NCBI GenBank assembly: GCA_016219595.1
Contig: JACRLY010000078.1
Span: forward strand, 1 to 54,351
Direction: 5' to 3'
Length of the DNA stretch: 54,351 nt
From: Ignavibacteriota bacterium
GTDB lineage: Bacteria > Bacteroidota > Ignavibacteria > Kapaibacteriales > UBA2268
A program made the translations under genes and the position numbers. Shown piece by piece: positions 36,749 through 45,940 of the stretch. The number at the start of each line of letters is the position of its first letter. The stretch's first letter is position 1. Below the pieces are notes generated by a model. It did no database searches. It had not been told where the DNA came from and saw nothing but the letters and a program-made list of their open reading frames with translations.

Positions 36749-37474
36749 ATGACAAAATATTATTTAAAAATTTTATCTTTCAGCTATTTAATTGTTTCTT
36801 TGATTTTTATTACCCCGGAAATTACCTTTGGACAAGTCAAGGGTGAAACACAAAATCAGTTTAATCCTGATACTGTTTTTATATTTGAATCCGCCAGACC
36901 ATTAATAAATACATCTTCAAAACCAAATGTATTAAACCGGGCATGGGGTTTCGATCTGATTTTTTCAAATAACGGATTTGGTATTGGTGCCTTTTATCAA
37001 TATAATTTGGCAAAAGATTTATTCTCATTTGCCAGCTTATATATTTCCGGAGCCAGGAACACAGATGAAATCGAATATTATGACAACTACACTGGTCAGT
37101 CATTTATTCCTAATAAAATAAACCGCTTATATATGGTCCCGTTTACATTAGGTGTCCAGCAGTATCTTTTTACCGATGTAATATCCGAATCTATGAAATT
37201 GTTTGCACAAGCCGGACTCGGTCCAACATATATCCTTTCAACTCCTTATGAAAAAGAATTTTTTACTGCATTCGGCTATTCACAATCATATTTTCGTTTC
37301 GGTACTTTTGCCGGATTAGGAGTCGATGTTGGAACAGGAACAACCTTAATGACTATAAATGCCCGATATTACTATATTCCATTCGGAGGAACCGGTCTTG
37401 AAAGTATAATTGATTCTCCTATCAAAGATTTCGGAGGTCTATTTCTTTCGCTCAGTTTTGGTGCCAGGTTCTGA
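36749..37474 (+). CDS. Putative outer-membrane beta-barrel protein
   Basis: A 241-residue protein from the ATG at 36749 (a GTG at 36716 is in frame but the ATG begins a clean signal peptide ending near TFGQ). The rest alternates short amphipathic strands (GFGIGAFYQYNL, KLFAQAGLGPTYIL, FRFGTFAGLGVDVG) and ends LSLSFGARF with a terminal Phe, as expected of an 8- to 10-strand barrel. I do not recognise a specific family. Its stop is 5 bases from the stop of the convergent acyl-CoA dehydrogenase gene. Confidence 0.6.
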   Translation: MTKYYLKILSFSYLIVSLIFITPEITFGQVKGETQNQFNPDTVFIFESARPLINTSSKPNVLNRAWGFDLIFSNNGFGIGAFYQYNLAKDLFSFASLYISGARNTDEIEYYDNYTGQSFIPNKINRLYMVPFTLGVQQYLFTDVISESMKLFAQAGLGPTYILSTPYEKEFFTAFGYSQSYFRFGTFAGLGVDVGTGTTLMTINARYYYIPFGGTGLESIIDSPIKDFGGLFLSLSFGARF

Positions 37475-37479
37475 GACAA

Positions 37480-38643
37480 TTATTGAAAAGCTGAAATCCC
37501 TGTTATATCTTCTCCAAGTATCAAAGTATGAATATCATCAGTGCCTTCGTATGTCTTGACAGATTCAAGATTGGCAGCATGTCTCATAATGCAGTATTCC
37601 CCTAAAATTCCGTTAGCACCGTGAATTTCCCTGGCAATTCTGCATGAAGTAAGAGCCATGTCAACATTATTTCTTTTGGCTAACGAAGTTTGCTGGAATC
37701 TGTCCTTTCCTTCATCTTTCAGCCTGCCAAGCCTGTATGAAACAAGCTGTGCTTTTGTGATTTCATTTAGCATCCACACAAGTTTTTCCTGTACAAGCTG
37801 GAATGATGCTATTGGTTTGTCGAATTGAATCCTCGACTTGGCATATTGGACAGAAGAATCATAAACTGCCATTGCAGCACCGATTGCACCCCATGCAATA
37901 CCATATCTTGCTTGTGTCAGACAACTCAAAGGTCCTTTCAATCCCTTTACATTTATTAAATTATCTGCCGGAATTTCACAATCTTCAAAGATTAATTCAG
38001 AGGTGACTGAAGCCCTTAGTGAAAGTTTTCCCTTCATTTCAGAGGCAGAGAATCCTTTTGTACCCTTTTCTACAAGAAATCCGTGAATTATACCATCAAG
38101 TTTAGCCCATACGACAGCAACATCAGCTATTGTACCATTAGTAATCCACATCTTAGCACCATTCAGAAGATAACCGCCGTCAATTTTTTTTGCATTTGTA
38201 AGCATACCCGAAGGATTTGAACCATAATCCGGTTCTGTCAAACCAAAACATCCTATAGCTTCACCACTTGCAAGTTTGGGAAGCCATTTTTTCTTTTGTT
38301 CTTCCGAACAATAAGTATAAATTGGATACATGACGAGTGAATTCTGAACTGAAGCGAATGAACGAATGGCAGAATCTCCTCTTTCGAGTTCCATCATTGC
38401 CAATCCGTAACTTGTATAATTTGCTCCCGCACCTCCATATTCCGGTGGTAGCGTAATTCCCAGCAAACCAAGTTCGGACATTTGGGGTATTAAATCAATT
38501 GGAAAAGTTCCATTTAAATAATGGTCCCCGATTATCGGGATAACTTCATTTTCGACAAATTCCCTGACTGAATACATTATCAGCCTTTCTTCGTCTGAAA
38601 ATAATTCCTCTATATTAAAATAATCAACTGCATTGTATGACAT
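37480..38643 (-). CDS. Acyl-CoA dehydrogenase, glutaryl-CoA dehydrogenase-like
   Basis: A 387-residue flavoprotein that oxidises an acyl-CoA at the alpha-beta bond. Family stretches are CFGLTEPDYGSNPSGM, MWITNGTIADVAVVWAK, and the C-terminal TYEGTDDIHTLILGEDITG with the catalytic Glu366. The last motif and overall sequence are closest to glutaryl-CoA dehydrogenase (GcdH), which also decarboxylates, but the substrate is inferred. A -7-like TAATTTTTG-type element (TATTTTTG, minus strand, 38694-38687) lies upstream. It is divergent from the nusA operon. Confidence 0.87.
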   Translation of the reverse strand: MSYNAVDYFNIEELFSDEERLIMYSVREFVENEVIPIIGDHYLNGTFPIDLIPQMSELGLLGITLPPEYGGAGANYTSYGLAMMELERGDSAIRSFASVQNSLVMYPIYTYCSEEQKKKWLPKLASGEAIGCFGLTEPDYGSNPSGMLTNAKKIDGGYLLNGAKMWITNGTIADVAVVWAKLDGIIHGFLVEKGTKGFSASEMKGKLSLRASVTSELIFEDCEIPADNLINVKGLKGPLSCLTQARYGIAWGAIGAAMAVYDSSVQYAKSRIQFDKPIASFQLVQEKLVWMLNEITKAQLVSYRLGRLKDEGKDRFQQTSLAKRNNVDMALTSCRIAREIHGANGILGEYCIMRHAANLESVKTYEGTDDIHTLILGEDITGISAFQ

Positions 38644-38726
38644 AAAAAACCTATAAAAATGAATTTAATTAACAATTGAATTTCGGCAAAAATAATTTAT
38701 AAATACGATAAACTCATATTTTTCTT

Positions 38727-38757
38727 TTTGTTATGAATAAATTTCTTTGTAAATTTG
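38727..38757 (+). promoter_or_regulatory. Bacteroidota-type promoter of the nusA operon
   Basis: TTTG at 38727-38730, a 19-bp spacer, and TAAATTTG at 38750-38757. The predicted transcript start is about 38762-38765. Confidence 0.7.
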
Positions 38758-38766
38758 AAGTCAACT

Positions 38767-38795
38767 AATGGGCTGTATGCCCATTTTTTGTTTTC
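38767..38795 (+). terminator. Terminator-like hairpin in the nusA leader
   Basis: AATGGGC (38767-38773), loop TGTAT, GCCCATT (38779-38785), then a T-rich run (TTTTGTTTTC). It has the form of an intrinsic terminator but lies just after the predicted transcript start and 50 bases before the nusA gene. No plus-strand gene ends here, so attenuation or transcript protection is possible. Confidence 0.6.
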
Positions 38796-38842
38796 TACTT
38801 TAAATTGAAAAAGAATTTGTAAAAGTTATTTTAAGTATTGCA

Positions 38843-40246
38843 ATGGCTCAACGCAAAGCTAAATTCAAAGCTGATAAAAAGTTGATTATCGATGCTTTTG
38901 CCGAAATGGCAAAAGAAAAAAATATTGACAGGGATTTACTCCAGGGTATTGTCGAAGAGACTTTATCGATGCTTGTAAAAAAGAAATACAGCCCTGAAGC
39001 CAATTTTGAAATTATTGTTAATATGGACAAAGGCGATATAGAAATATATCTGATGAGAACTATTGTAGAGGAAGTTGAAAATTCTTCACTTGAGATATCC
39101 CTCGAAGAAGCAAATGACCGCGGCGAAGAAAAATATGAAGTAGGAGAAGAATTTATCGAAGAAATCACTCTCGATAATATAAACATGAGCTTCGGAAGAA
39201 GATTAATTTCATTGGCTTCTCAGAATTTGAATCAAAAAATACGGGAAGTTGAAAAGGATAATATCTATAATGAATACAACACCAAAGTCGGTGAAATAAT
39301 TATAGGGGAATTATATCAAATCAGGAGAAACAGCATACTTGTTTTGCATAATAAAGTTGAAACAATTTTACCCAGGGAAGAACAAATTCCAAACGAACCC
39401 TATAGATTCAAAAAGAATCAAACAATAAAAGCAATTGTAAAAGAAGTTCGCAGAAGCGGGATTTCCGGTTTGCCTGAAATAATATTATCCCGTTCATCAG
39501 ATGAATTTCTTGCAAGATTATTTGAAATTGAAATACCCGAAATATATGATGGGATTATTCAGATTAAATCCATTGCCAGGGACCCGGGAGAAAGGTCGAA
39601 AGTCGCTGTTGTATCATTCGATGACAGGGTTGACCCGGTTGGAGCTTGTGTTGGGATGAAAGGAATTAGAATTCATTCTATAGTCCGCGAACTGAATAAT
39701 GAAAATATTGACCTTATTGAATACTCAGACGATGATGCTGAATTCATTTCAAAAGCACTCTTACCTGCTAAAGTCAAAGAAGTTAATGTTCAACCCGAAA
39801 TCCGCAGTGCAACTGTTGTTGTACCCGATGACCAGGTTTCACTTGCTATTGGAAAAAACGGTCAAAACGTCAGGTTAGCTTCTAAACTGACTGGTTACTC
39901 CATCACCTTGATAAATGAAACAGGTGAGGATATAGACCTGTCAGAATTTGAAGAAGAGATTGGCTCGGATTTATACAAAAAACTTATCGATAATGGTATA
40001 GAAACTGCAAGAGGTTTTCTCGAAACTGAACCTGTTGAATTATTAAAAATCAAGGGTATGACAAAAAAGGTATTACTTGAGATTCGTTCAATACTCTTAG
40101 GGGAATTTGATGAACCTGAAACAGATGAAATGATTGAAAAAATAAAAAATATAAAAGCAAAATCATCAAGGACGAAAAAGGAAAAATCAAAAGAGGAAAT
40201 TGCTGAACCTGAAGAAATTCAGGAAGAAACAGGGGAATCTTTATAA
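38843..40246 (+). CDS. nusA: Transcription termination/antitermination factor NusA
   Basis: A 467-residue RNA polymerase-binding factor. The N-terminal polymerase-binding domain (about 1-135) is followed by an S1 domain (about 145-215) and two KH domains (VDPVGACVGMKGIRIHSI and VSLAIGKNGQNVRLASKLTG). A helix-hairpin-helix-like unit (about 375-415, LLKIKGMTKKVLLEI) and a charged tail end the protein. It opens the nusA-infB-rbfA-truB-ribF-rpsO-pnp cluster. rimP, often found before nusA, is absent here. Confidence 0.96.
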   Translation: MAQRKAKFKADKKLIIDAFAEMAKEKNIDRDLLQGIVEETLSMLVKKKYSPEANFEIIVNMDKGDIEIYLMRTIVEEVENSSLEISLEEANDRGEEKYEVGEEFIEEITLDNINMSFGRRLISLASQNLNQKIREVEKDNIYNEYNTKVGEIIIGELYQIRRNSILVLHNKVETILPREEQIPNEPYRFKKNQTIKAIVKEVRRSGISGLPEIILSRSSDEFLARLFEIEIPEIYDGIIQIKSIARDPGERSKVAVVSFDDRVDPVGACVGMKGIRIHSIVRELNNENIDLIEYSDDDAEFISKALLPAKVKEVNVQPEIRSATVVVPDDQVSLAIGKNGQNVRLASKLTGYSITLINETGEDIDLSEFEEEIGSDLYKKLIDNGIETARGFLETEPVELLKIKGMTKKVLLEIRSILLGEFDEPETDEMIEKIKNIKAKSSRTKKEKSKEEIAEPEEIQEETGESL

Positions 40247-40293
40247 TATCACTATATCAAATTTAAAAAACCGAAATATATTCAAAGGGAATT

Positions 40294-43260
40294 ATGGCAG
40301 GTGGTAAAGGTATAAAACTATTCAGGATTGCAACCGAAATTAATATCGGAAAAGACGCAATCGTAGAATTTTTACAATCAAAGGGATTTGAAGTTGAAAA
40401 CAAGCCAACTGCCACTCTGACTGAAGAAATGGTTGAACTTGTTCATGATAAGTTCAAAAAAGAAATGATTGTTGCCGAAAAACAACGTGAAAAAATTGAA
40501 AAGCATAAACAAATTCGGAAGACCTCAACCGAAGCAGGGGGAAAACCTTCTGAATCATCTGCAAAATTAAAAGAATCCGGAAAGTCTGTTTCAAAAGAAA
40601 AAACAGTTGAAACTCCTTCAAAACCTATTGAAGTAAAAACTGAAACTGAAAAAGTAAAAGCCAAAATCGAAAAGCCACCGGAATCTGAGAAAATCAGTAT
40701 TCCCGAAACGAAAAAATTGCATATATTGGATAAAATTGACTTGGATGCCATCAGCTCAAAGGATAAGAAAAAACCTTCGAAGAAAAAATCTGAAAAAGAA
40801 CAAGAAGAACTAATCCAACATCCCATTAAAGCTGAAAAACCGGAAGATAAACAGCAAAAACCTACTTTAAAAGAGAAAAAAGAGGAAATTCATGCTGATA
40901 AAGAAAAAATTGAGGAAATAGGAAAACCTGAAACTCAACAAATAGTTTCGGAAGTAGAAGAAGAATCTGTTAAAATAGATGCAGAACTTGTAATAGGAAA
41001 AGAAATTACTGAAGAAATTCCTTCTGAAGACAGACCAAAAGGCAAGAAAAAACGCAGGAAGAAAAAAATAGCGCAGGTTCAGATAGAACCGGGAGTTGCA
41101 CCAAAATTGAGGGGTTTAACCATTGTCGGTAAAATTGAACTTAATAAGGAACAGCTTGAAGAAATTAAAGATAGAAAAGTAAAAAAAGGAAGAAGATTTG
41201 ATGAAGATGAAGAAGAAGCTGATATACTGGCAAAAGGTAAATTCCTTAAATCTAAAAAGAAGATAAAGGGTAAATTAAAAGAGCGTGTTGTTGAAAAAGC
41301 AAGAGTACCCGATAAGAAAAAGAAAAGAAGAATATCAGTACGCGATTTAATCACTGATGACGATATTGACAAAGCTATTAAACAGACTTTGGCGGGAATG
41401 GAAGAATCATCTTCTGTTAGTCAACGTTCCCGAATGAGACGTAAAAGAAGTGCAGAACGCGAGGCTGAACAATTAAGATTAAGTGAGGAAAAAGAGCAGG
41501 AAGGGAAAAAAATCCAGCTTAGTGAATTCGTAACTACGAATGACCTAGCTAATCTGATGGGTGTTAATCCAAGTGAAATCATAATGAAATGTATGGAGTT
41601 GGGTTTAATGGTCAGCATTAACCAAAGACTCGACAAAGATACAATAACCGTGATTGCCGATGATTATGATTACACTGTGGAATTCCTCGATGAAAAAGCA
41701 GTACAAATTTTGCAGGATTTCGAAGAAGACGATAATGAAGAAGACTTATCACCGCGTTCACCTATTGTAACTGTTATGGGTCATGTCGACCATGGTAAAA
41801 CATCATTACTTGATTTCATTAGAAATTCAAACGTAGTGGCAGGTGAAGCCGGAGGCATTACTCAGCATATCGGTGCATACCGTGTTGCAATGCATGACGG
41901 AAAATATATAACCTTTCTCGATACACCCGGTCATGAGGCATTTACTGCAATGAGGGCACGTGGAGCGCAGGTAACTGATATCGTAGTACTTGTGATTGCA
42001 GCCGATGACAGTGTTATGCCCCAGACCATTGAAGCAATAAGCCACGCACAGGCGGCAAATGTAAAAATTGTAGTAGCGATAAATAAAATTGACAAGCCTG
42101 ATTCAAATCCTGAAAGAATTAAACAACAGCTAACAGACTACAATATATTAGTTGAAGAATGGGGTGGCAATCATCAATGTGTTGAAATTTCTGCCAAGAC
42201 AGGAAAAAATGTTGAACTGTTATTAGAAAAGATTTTATTAGAAGCTGAACTTCTTGAATTAAAAGCAAATTATAACAGGAAAGCCCGGTGTGCAATTATT
42301 GAAGCTAATATGGACAGAGGATTCGGTACTGTCGCTACCATTGTAGTCCAAAAAGGAAAATTAAGTATTGGCGATGCTTTTGTTGCAGGTGTTAGTTCAG
42401 GTAGAGTTAGAGCTATGTTCGATGAACGCAGCCGCAAGGTTGAAGTAGCGGAGCCTTCTATGCCTGTCCGGGTTATAGGATTCGACGGACTTCCTGAAGC
42501 AGGTGATATTTTGGCTGCTGTTGATACCGATGTTGAAGCAAGAGCAATTGCCAATGACAGGCAGCAGCTCAAAAGAGAGCAGTCATTAAGACAAGTTCAT
42601 CATGTAACACTCGATGAAATTTCTAAGGAAATCAAACTTGGCGGAATAAAAGATTTACATTTGATTATTAAAGGTGATGTTGGCGGTTCAGTTGAAGCTT
42701 TGAGTGATTCTCTATTGAGATTATCCCATGAAGAAGTCAGAATCAGTATCTTACACAAAGGCGTAGGCTCAATAACAGAATCTGATGTCATGCTTGCCGT
42801 TGCATCAAACGCAGTAATTATCGGTTTCCAGGTTTCACCTACTGCAAAAGCAAGAAAATTAGCTGAAAAGGAAGGAATTGATATAAGACTTTACAGCATT
42901 ATTTACGACGCAATCGACGAAGTTAAGCTTGCACTTGAAGGTATGCTAACTCCTGAACTAAGAGAAGAAATAAATGCATCAGTTGAAATTAGAAAAGTAT
43001 TTAAAATCAGTAAACTGGGACAGATTGCAGGGTGCTATGTATTAGAAGGGAAAATCACCAGGAATGACAGGGTGAGGCTTTTGAGAGATGGACTACCTGT
43101 TTACAATGGTACAATTCATTCTTTAAAGAGAAATAAAGATGATGTAAAAGAAGTGGAATCAGGTTATGAGTGCGGAATTATACTCGATGGATTCCAGAAC
43201 TTCGAAGAAGGAGACACAATCCAGGCATACAAACTTTTAGAAATTAAGAGAACATTATAA
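40294..43260 (+). CDS. infB: Translation initiation factor IF-2
   Basis: A 988-residue GTPase that places initiator tRNA on the ribosome. An IF2-N module (about 5-50) is followed by a long Lys/Glu-rich linker (about 55-390) and a second IF2-N module (about 405-460). The G domain has GHVDHGKTS (about 496-504), DTPGHEAF and NKIDKPD. Domains II to IV follow and end with the [12 protein letters not shown] tail. The long charged linker makes it larger than E. coli IF-2. It is 47 bases after nusA. Confidence 0.97.
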   Translation: MAGGKGIKLFRIATEINIGKDAIVEFLQSKGFEVENKPTATLTEEMVELVHDKFKKEMIVAEKQREKIEKHKQIRKTSTEAGGKPSESSAKLKESGKSVSKEKTVETPSKPIEVKTETEKVKAKIEKPPESEKISIPETKKLHILDKIDLDAISSKDKKKPSKKKSEKEQEELIQHPIKAEKPEDKQQKPTLKEKKEEIHADKEKIEEIGKPETQQIVSEVEEESVKIDAELVIGKEITEEIPSEDRPKGKKKRRKKKIAQVQIEPGVAPKLRGLTIVGKIELNKEQLEEIKDRKVKKGRRFDEDEEEADILAKGKFLKSKKKIKGKLKERVVEKARVPDKKKKRRISVRDLITDDDIDKAIKQTLAGMEESSSVSQRSRMRRKRSAEREAEQLRLSEEKEQEGKKIQLSEFVTTNDLANLMGVNPSEIIMKCMELGLMVSINQRLDKDTITVIADDYDYTVEFLDEKAVQILQDFEEDDNEEDLSPRSPIVTVMGHVDHGKTSLLDFIRNSNVVAGEAGGITQHIGAYRVAMHDGKYITFLDTPGHEAFTAMRARGAQVTDIVVLVIAADDSVMPQTIEAISHAQAANVKIVVAINKIDKPDSNPERIKQQLTDYNILVEEWGGNHQCVEISAKTGKNVELLLEKILLEAELLELKANYNRKARCAIIEANMDRGFGTVATIVVQKGKLSIGDAFVAGVSSGRVRAMFDERSRKVEVAEPSMPVRVIGFDGLPEAGDILAAVDTDVEARAIANDRQQLKREQSLRQVHHVTLDEISKEIKLGGIKDLHLIIKGDVGGSVEALSDSLLRLSHEEVRISILHKGVGSITESDVMLAVASNAVIIGFQVSPTAKARKLAEKEGIDIRLYSIIYDAIDEVKLALEGMLTPELREEINASVEIRKVFKISKLGQIAGCYVLEGKITRNDRVRLLRDGLPVYNGTIHSLKRNKDDVKEVESGYECGIILDGFQNFEEGDTIQAYKLLEIKRTL

Positions 43261-43305
43261 ATTTAATTATTGTAAATATATTATTAGAATTGAGAACTTA
43301 TTTTT

Positions 43306-43701
43306 ATGTCCGTAAGAGCAGAAAAAGTAGGAAGTGTAATTAAAAGAGCTATAGCAGAACCTGTGGCAAGACTGGCTGCAGAACATTCCGCAGGATTCGT
43401 TTCGGTTACTTCAGTCAAATTAACTTCTGATTTGCAAATAGCAAAAGTATATATAAATGTTTTCGGCGGCAAACTTACCCCTGCACAATTTTTACCCATA
43501 ATTGATGATAAAAGGGGGATGCTCAGAAAACTTATCGGTACAAAAGTTAGACTGAGATTTACTCCTGAACTTAGGTTTTATATAGATGATACTTTTGAAC
43601 AGATGCAGCATATTCAGTCATTGCTTGATTCAGTCCAGCATGATTCCAAAGAAACAAAAGTGAATCTTGATGACTATAAAATGGAATTGAAAAATTTATA
43701 G
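43306..43701 (+). CDS. rbfA: Ribosome-binding factor A
   Basis: A 131-residue KH-type factor for 16S 5'-end maturation and cold adaptation. Family features are the N-terminal RAEKVGSVIKRAIAE, VTSVKLTSDLQIAKVYINVFG, and the C-terminal LRFTPELRFYIDDTFEQ. It lies between infB and truB, as is usual. Confidence 0.95.
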   Translation: MSVRAEKVGSVIKRAIAEPVARLAAEHSAGFVSVTSVKLTSDLQIAKVYINVFGGKLTPAQFLPIIDDKRGMLRKLIGTKVRLRFTPELRFYIDDTFEQMQHIQSLLDSVQHDSKETKVNLDDYKMELKNL

Positions 43702-43781
43702 ATTTGAAGTTTGATTAATCGAGCCCTGATATTTTCATGGTTTATTAATCTGATACTTCCACATAATAGAATTATCTGTAT

Positions 43782-44567
43782 ATGTTTTTTCTTACCCGAA
43801 AATCTTCCGATAAAGCTGAGGAATGGCTTTCAGAAGCTGAAACTACAGGATTGTCTGTCCTGATTGATAAAGAAAAGGAATGGACTTCATTTGATGTAAT
43901 CGCTAAACTAAGACGAATCACAGGAATAAGGAAAATCGGGCATACAGGCACCCTCGACCCTTTAGCCACAGGATTGCTTATCGTTTGCATTGGGAAAGCT
44001 ACTAAATCAATTGAGAATTTCAAAAATGATTTTAAAACTTATGAAGCTACTATAAAAATAGGAGTAACAACGAAATCATTCGATAAAGAATCGGAAGAAA
44101 TTGAATGGAAAAGTGAGAATACGGAAAATGTTAGTTTGGTGTCCCATATAAGTATTGAAAATTTGAATGAGGAATTAATAAGGGATGTAATAAATTCATT
44201 CATGGGTATTTCTGAACAAGAGCCTCCACTATTCTCAGCAAAAAAAATTAATGGAGTCCCGGCTTATAAACTTGCAAGAAAAAATAAAGACTTCAGACTA
44301 AAGTCCAATAGAATAGAAATTAGTGAAATTCAAATAAAAAGGATTGAAATTCCGTTTATAACCTTCAAAATTGTGTGTTCTGCAGGAACATACATTAGAG
44401 CATTGGCAAGAGATATTGGAATTAAACTTAATTGCGGTGCTTATTTGTACGAATTGAGACGTACTGATATAGGTGATTTCAGTGTAGAAAATGCATTTAC
44501 TATTAATGAAATTAATGAATTAATTAATATAATCAGAGCAAAAAAAGAAATTATAACAGAGAAGTGA
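43782..44567 (+). CDS. truB: tRNA pseudouridine(55) synthase
   Basis: A 261-residue enzyme that makes pseudouridine 55 in the tRNA T loop. The catalytic Asp59 is in IGHTGTLDPLATGLL. Other family blocks are EQEPPLFSAKKINGVPAYKLAR and CSAGTYIRALARDIG. The N-terminus carries about 20 extra residues (MFFLTRKSSDKAEEWLSEAE) before the core, with the ATG at 43782 as the only clear start. Its stop overlaps the ribF start (TGATG). Confidence 0.95.
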   Translation: MFFLTRKSSDKAEEWLSEAETTGLSVLIDKEKEWTSFDVIAKLRRITGIRKIGHTGTLDPLATGLLIVCIGKATKSIENFKNDFKTYEATIKIGVTTKSFDKESEEIEWKSENTENVSLVSHISIENLNEELIRDVINSFMGISEQEPPLFSAKKINGVPAYKLARKNKDFRLKSNRIEISEIQIKRIEIPFITFKIVCSAGTYIRALARDIGIKLNCGAYLYELRRTDIGDFSVENAFTINEINELINIIRAKKEIITEK

Positions 44568-45514
44568 TGATAAAAGTTTACAAAAAAATTGAAGAATTAC
44601 AATTTAACGGTGGAACCGTTTTAACAGTCGGAACATTTGACGGGGTACACAAAGGACATCAGATTATTCTTAAACGATTATTAGAAATCGGCAATGAATC
44701 TAATTTGATTCCGATAGTGCTGACTATAGATCCTCATCCTCAAATTGTTTTAAAAAAGGAAGACCGGACTCCCGTTAAATTACTGACAACAATTGAAGAA
44801 AGGATAATAATATTTGAAAAATTCGGAATAGAAAATCTTTTCATAATACCGTTTACTTATGAATTTTCTCAAACCCCGCCTGAGATTTTCATAAAAGATT
44901 TCCTCGTTGAAAAATTTCGAATGAATAAAATACTTATCGGTCATGACCACATGTTCGGCAAAAACAGGGAAGGAAATCAGGATTTATTAAATCAGTTAAG
45001 TATTTCACTCAAGTTCGGTCTGGAGAAAATCGATGCCTTTGTTGAAAATGATACTACAATATCAAGCACTAAAATCAGGAACGCATTGATGAATAAAGAA
45101 CTGGATTCAGCAAATAATATGCTGGGTTACAATTATCTGATGACAGGTGTTGTCGATAAAGGCGAAGGAAGAGGAAGGACAATTGGATTTCCTACAGCAA
45201 ATTTTCGAATTGATAATAATAACAAACAATATCCGGGAATCGGAGTTTATTTCGTTTCATCAGAAATTGAAGGTAAAACTTATTATGGTATGGCAAACAT
45301 GGGAACAAGACCAACCTTTAAAAATAATAACAGGATTTTCTTAGAAGTATATTATTTTGATTTGAATAAAGATTTGTATGATGAGACTTTATCCGTTTCA
45401 TTTTTAAAATTTATTCGCGATGAAAAGAAGTTCACAACAGTAGGTGAATTAATAAATCAAATTAAAAATGATGAGTTATATTGCCGGGAATTGATAAAAG
45501 ATTTTAAAAATTGA
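44567..45514 (+). CDS. ribF: Bifunctional riboflavin kinase / FAD synthetase
   Basis: A 315-residue enzyme that makes FMN and then FAD. The N-terminal nucleotidyltransferase domain has VGTFDGVHKGHQ (about 21-32) and IGHDHMFGKNREG. The C-terminal kinase domain begins near GYNYLMTGVVDKGEGRGRTI and has GFPTANF. The start is the ATG at 44567, overlapping the truB stop by one base; a GTG at 44564 directly precedes it. Confidence 0.95.
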   Translation: MIKVYKKIEELQFNGGTVLTVGTFDGVHKGHQIILKRLLEIGNESNLIPIVLTIDPHPQIVLKKEDRTPVKLLTTIEERIIIFEKFGIENLFIIPFTYEFSQTPPEIFIKDFLVEKFRMNKILIGHDHMFGKNREGNQDLLNQLSISLKFGLEKIDAFVENDTTISSTKIRNALMNKELDSANNMLGYNYLMTGVVDKGEGRGRTIGFPTANFRIDNNNKQYPGIGVYFVSSEIEGKTYYGMANMGTRPTFKNNNRIFLEVYYFDLNKDLYDETLSVSFLKFIRDEKKFTTVGELINQIKNDELYCRELIKDFKN

Positions 45515-45525
45515 ACAATTATTCG

Positions 45526-45533
45526 TAATTTTG
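45526..45533 (+). promoter_or_regulatory. -7-like element before rpsO
   Basis: TAATTTTG matches the TAnnTTTG form, but no TTTG is found at the right distance upstream. The surrounding 13-mer ATTCGTAATTTTG and the following CTTGAAAAATTGGAG (with the GGAG ribosome site) both recur before the gene at 54336. Confidence 0.4.
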
Positions 45534-45559
45534 AAATCTTGAAAAATTGGAGTTAATAA

Positions 45560-45826
45560 ATGATAACAAAAGAACATAAGTCAGAATTAATAAACAAGTT
45601 CGGTGTCAAAACCGCTGATACGGGAAGGTCAGAAGTACAGGTTGCCCTCCTGACAGCCAGAATAAACGACCTTACTCATCATCTTGATGGTCATAAAAAG
45701 GACAATTCAAGCCGCAGGGGTTTAATAAAACTTGTTAGTAAAAGAAGAAAATTATTGGATTATTTAGCAAAAAAAGATATTAACAGGTACAGGGACGTTC
45801 TGAAATCATTAGCACTGAGAAAATAA
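45560..45826 (+). CDS. rpsO: 30S ribosomal protein S15
   Basis: An 88-residue 16S rRNA-binding protein. It has the family stretches DTGRSEVQVALLTARINDLT and HHLDGHKKDNSSRRGLIKLV, and the LVSKRRKLLDYL helix. It is followed by pnp in the classical order, with a hairpin between. Confidence 0.97.
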   Translation: MITKEHKSELINKFGVKTADTGRSEVQVALLTARINDLTHHLDGHKKDNSSRRGLIKLVSKRRKLLDYLAKKDINRYRDVLKSLALRK

Positions 45827-45831
45827 ATTAG

Positions 45832-45856
45832 GGCGGAATATTAATTCCGCCTTATG
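45832..45856 (+). terminator. Hairpin between rpsO and pnp
   Basis: GGCGGAAT (45832-45839), loop ATTA, ATTCCGCC (45844-45851). The stem is GC-rich but the following TTATGTG is a poor T-run, so it may be a partial terminator or an RNA processing site. In other bacteria the rpsO-pnp gap holds such sites. Confidence 0.6.
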
Positions 45857-45940
45857 TGTTCATGAACCACCTGCTGATTAAATCTCATCGGATTTGCTTA
45901 TCATTTAGATTTTTAATTAATTAATATATAGAAGTAGATT

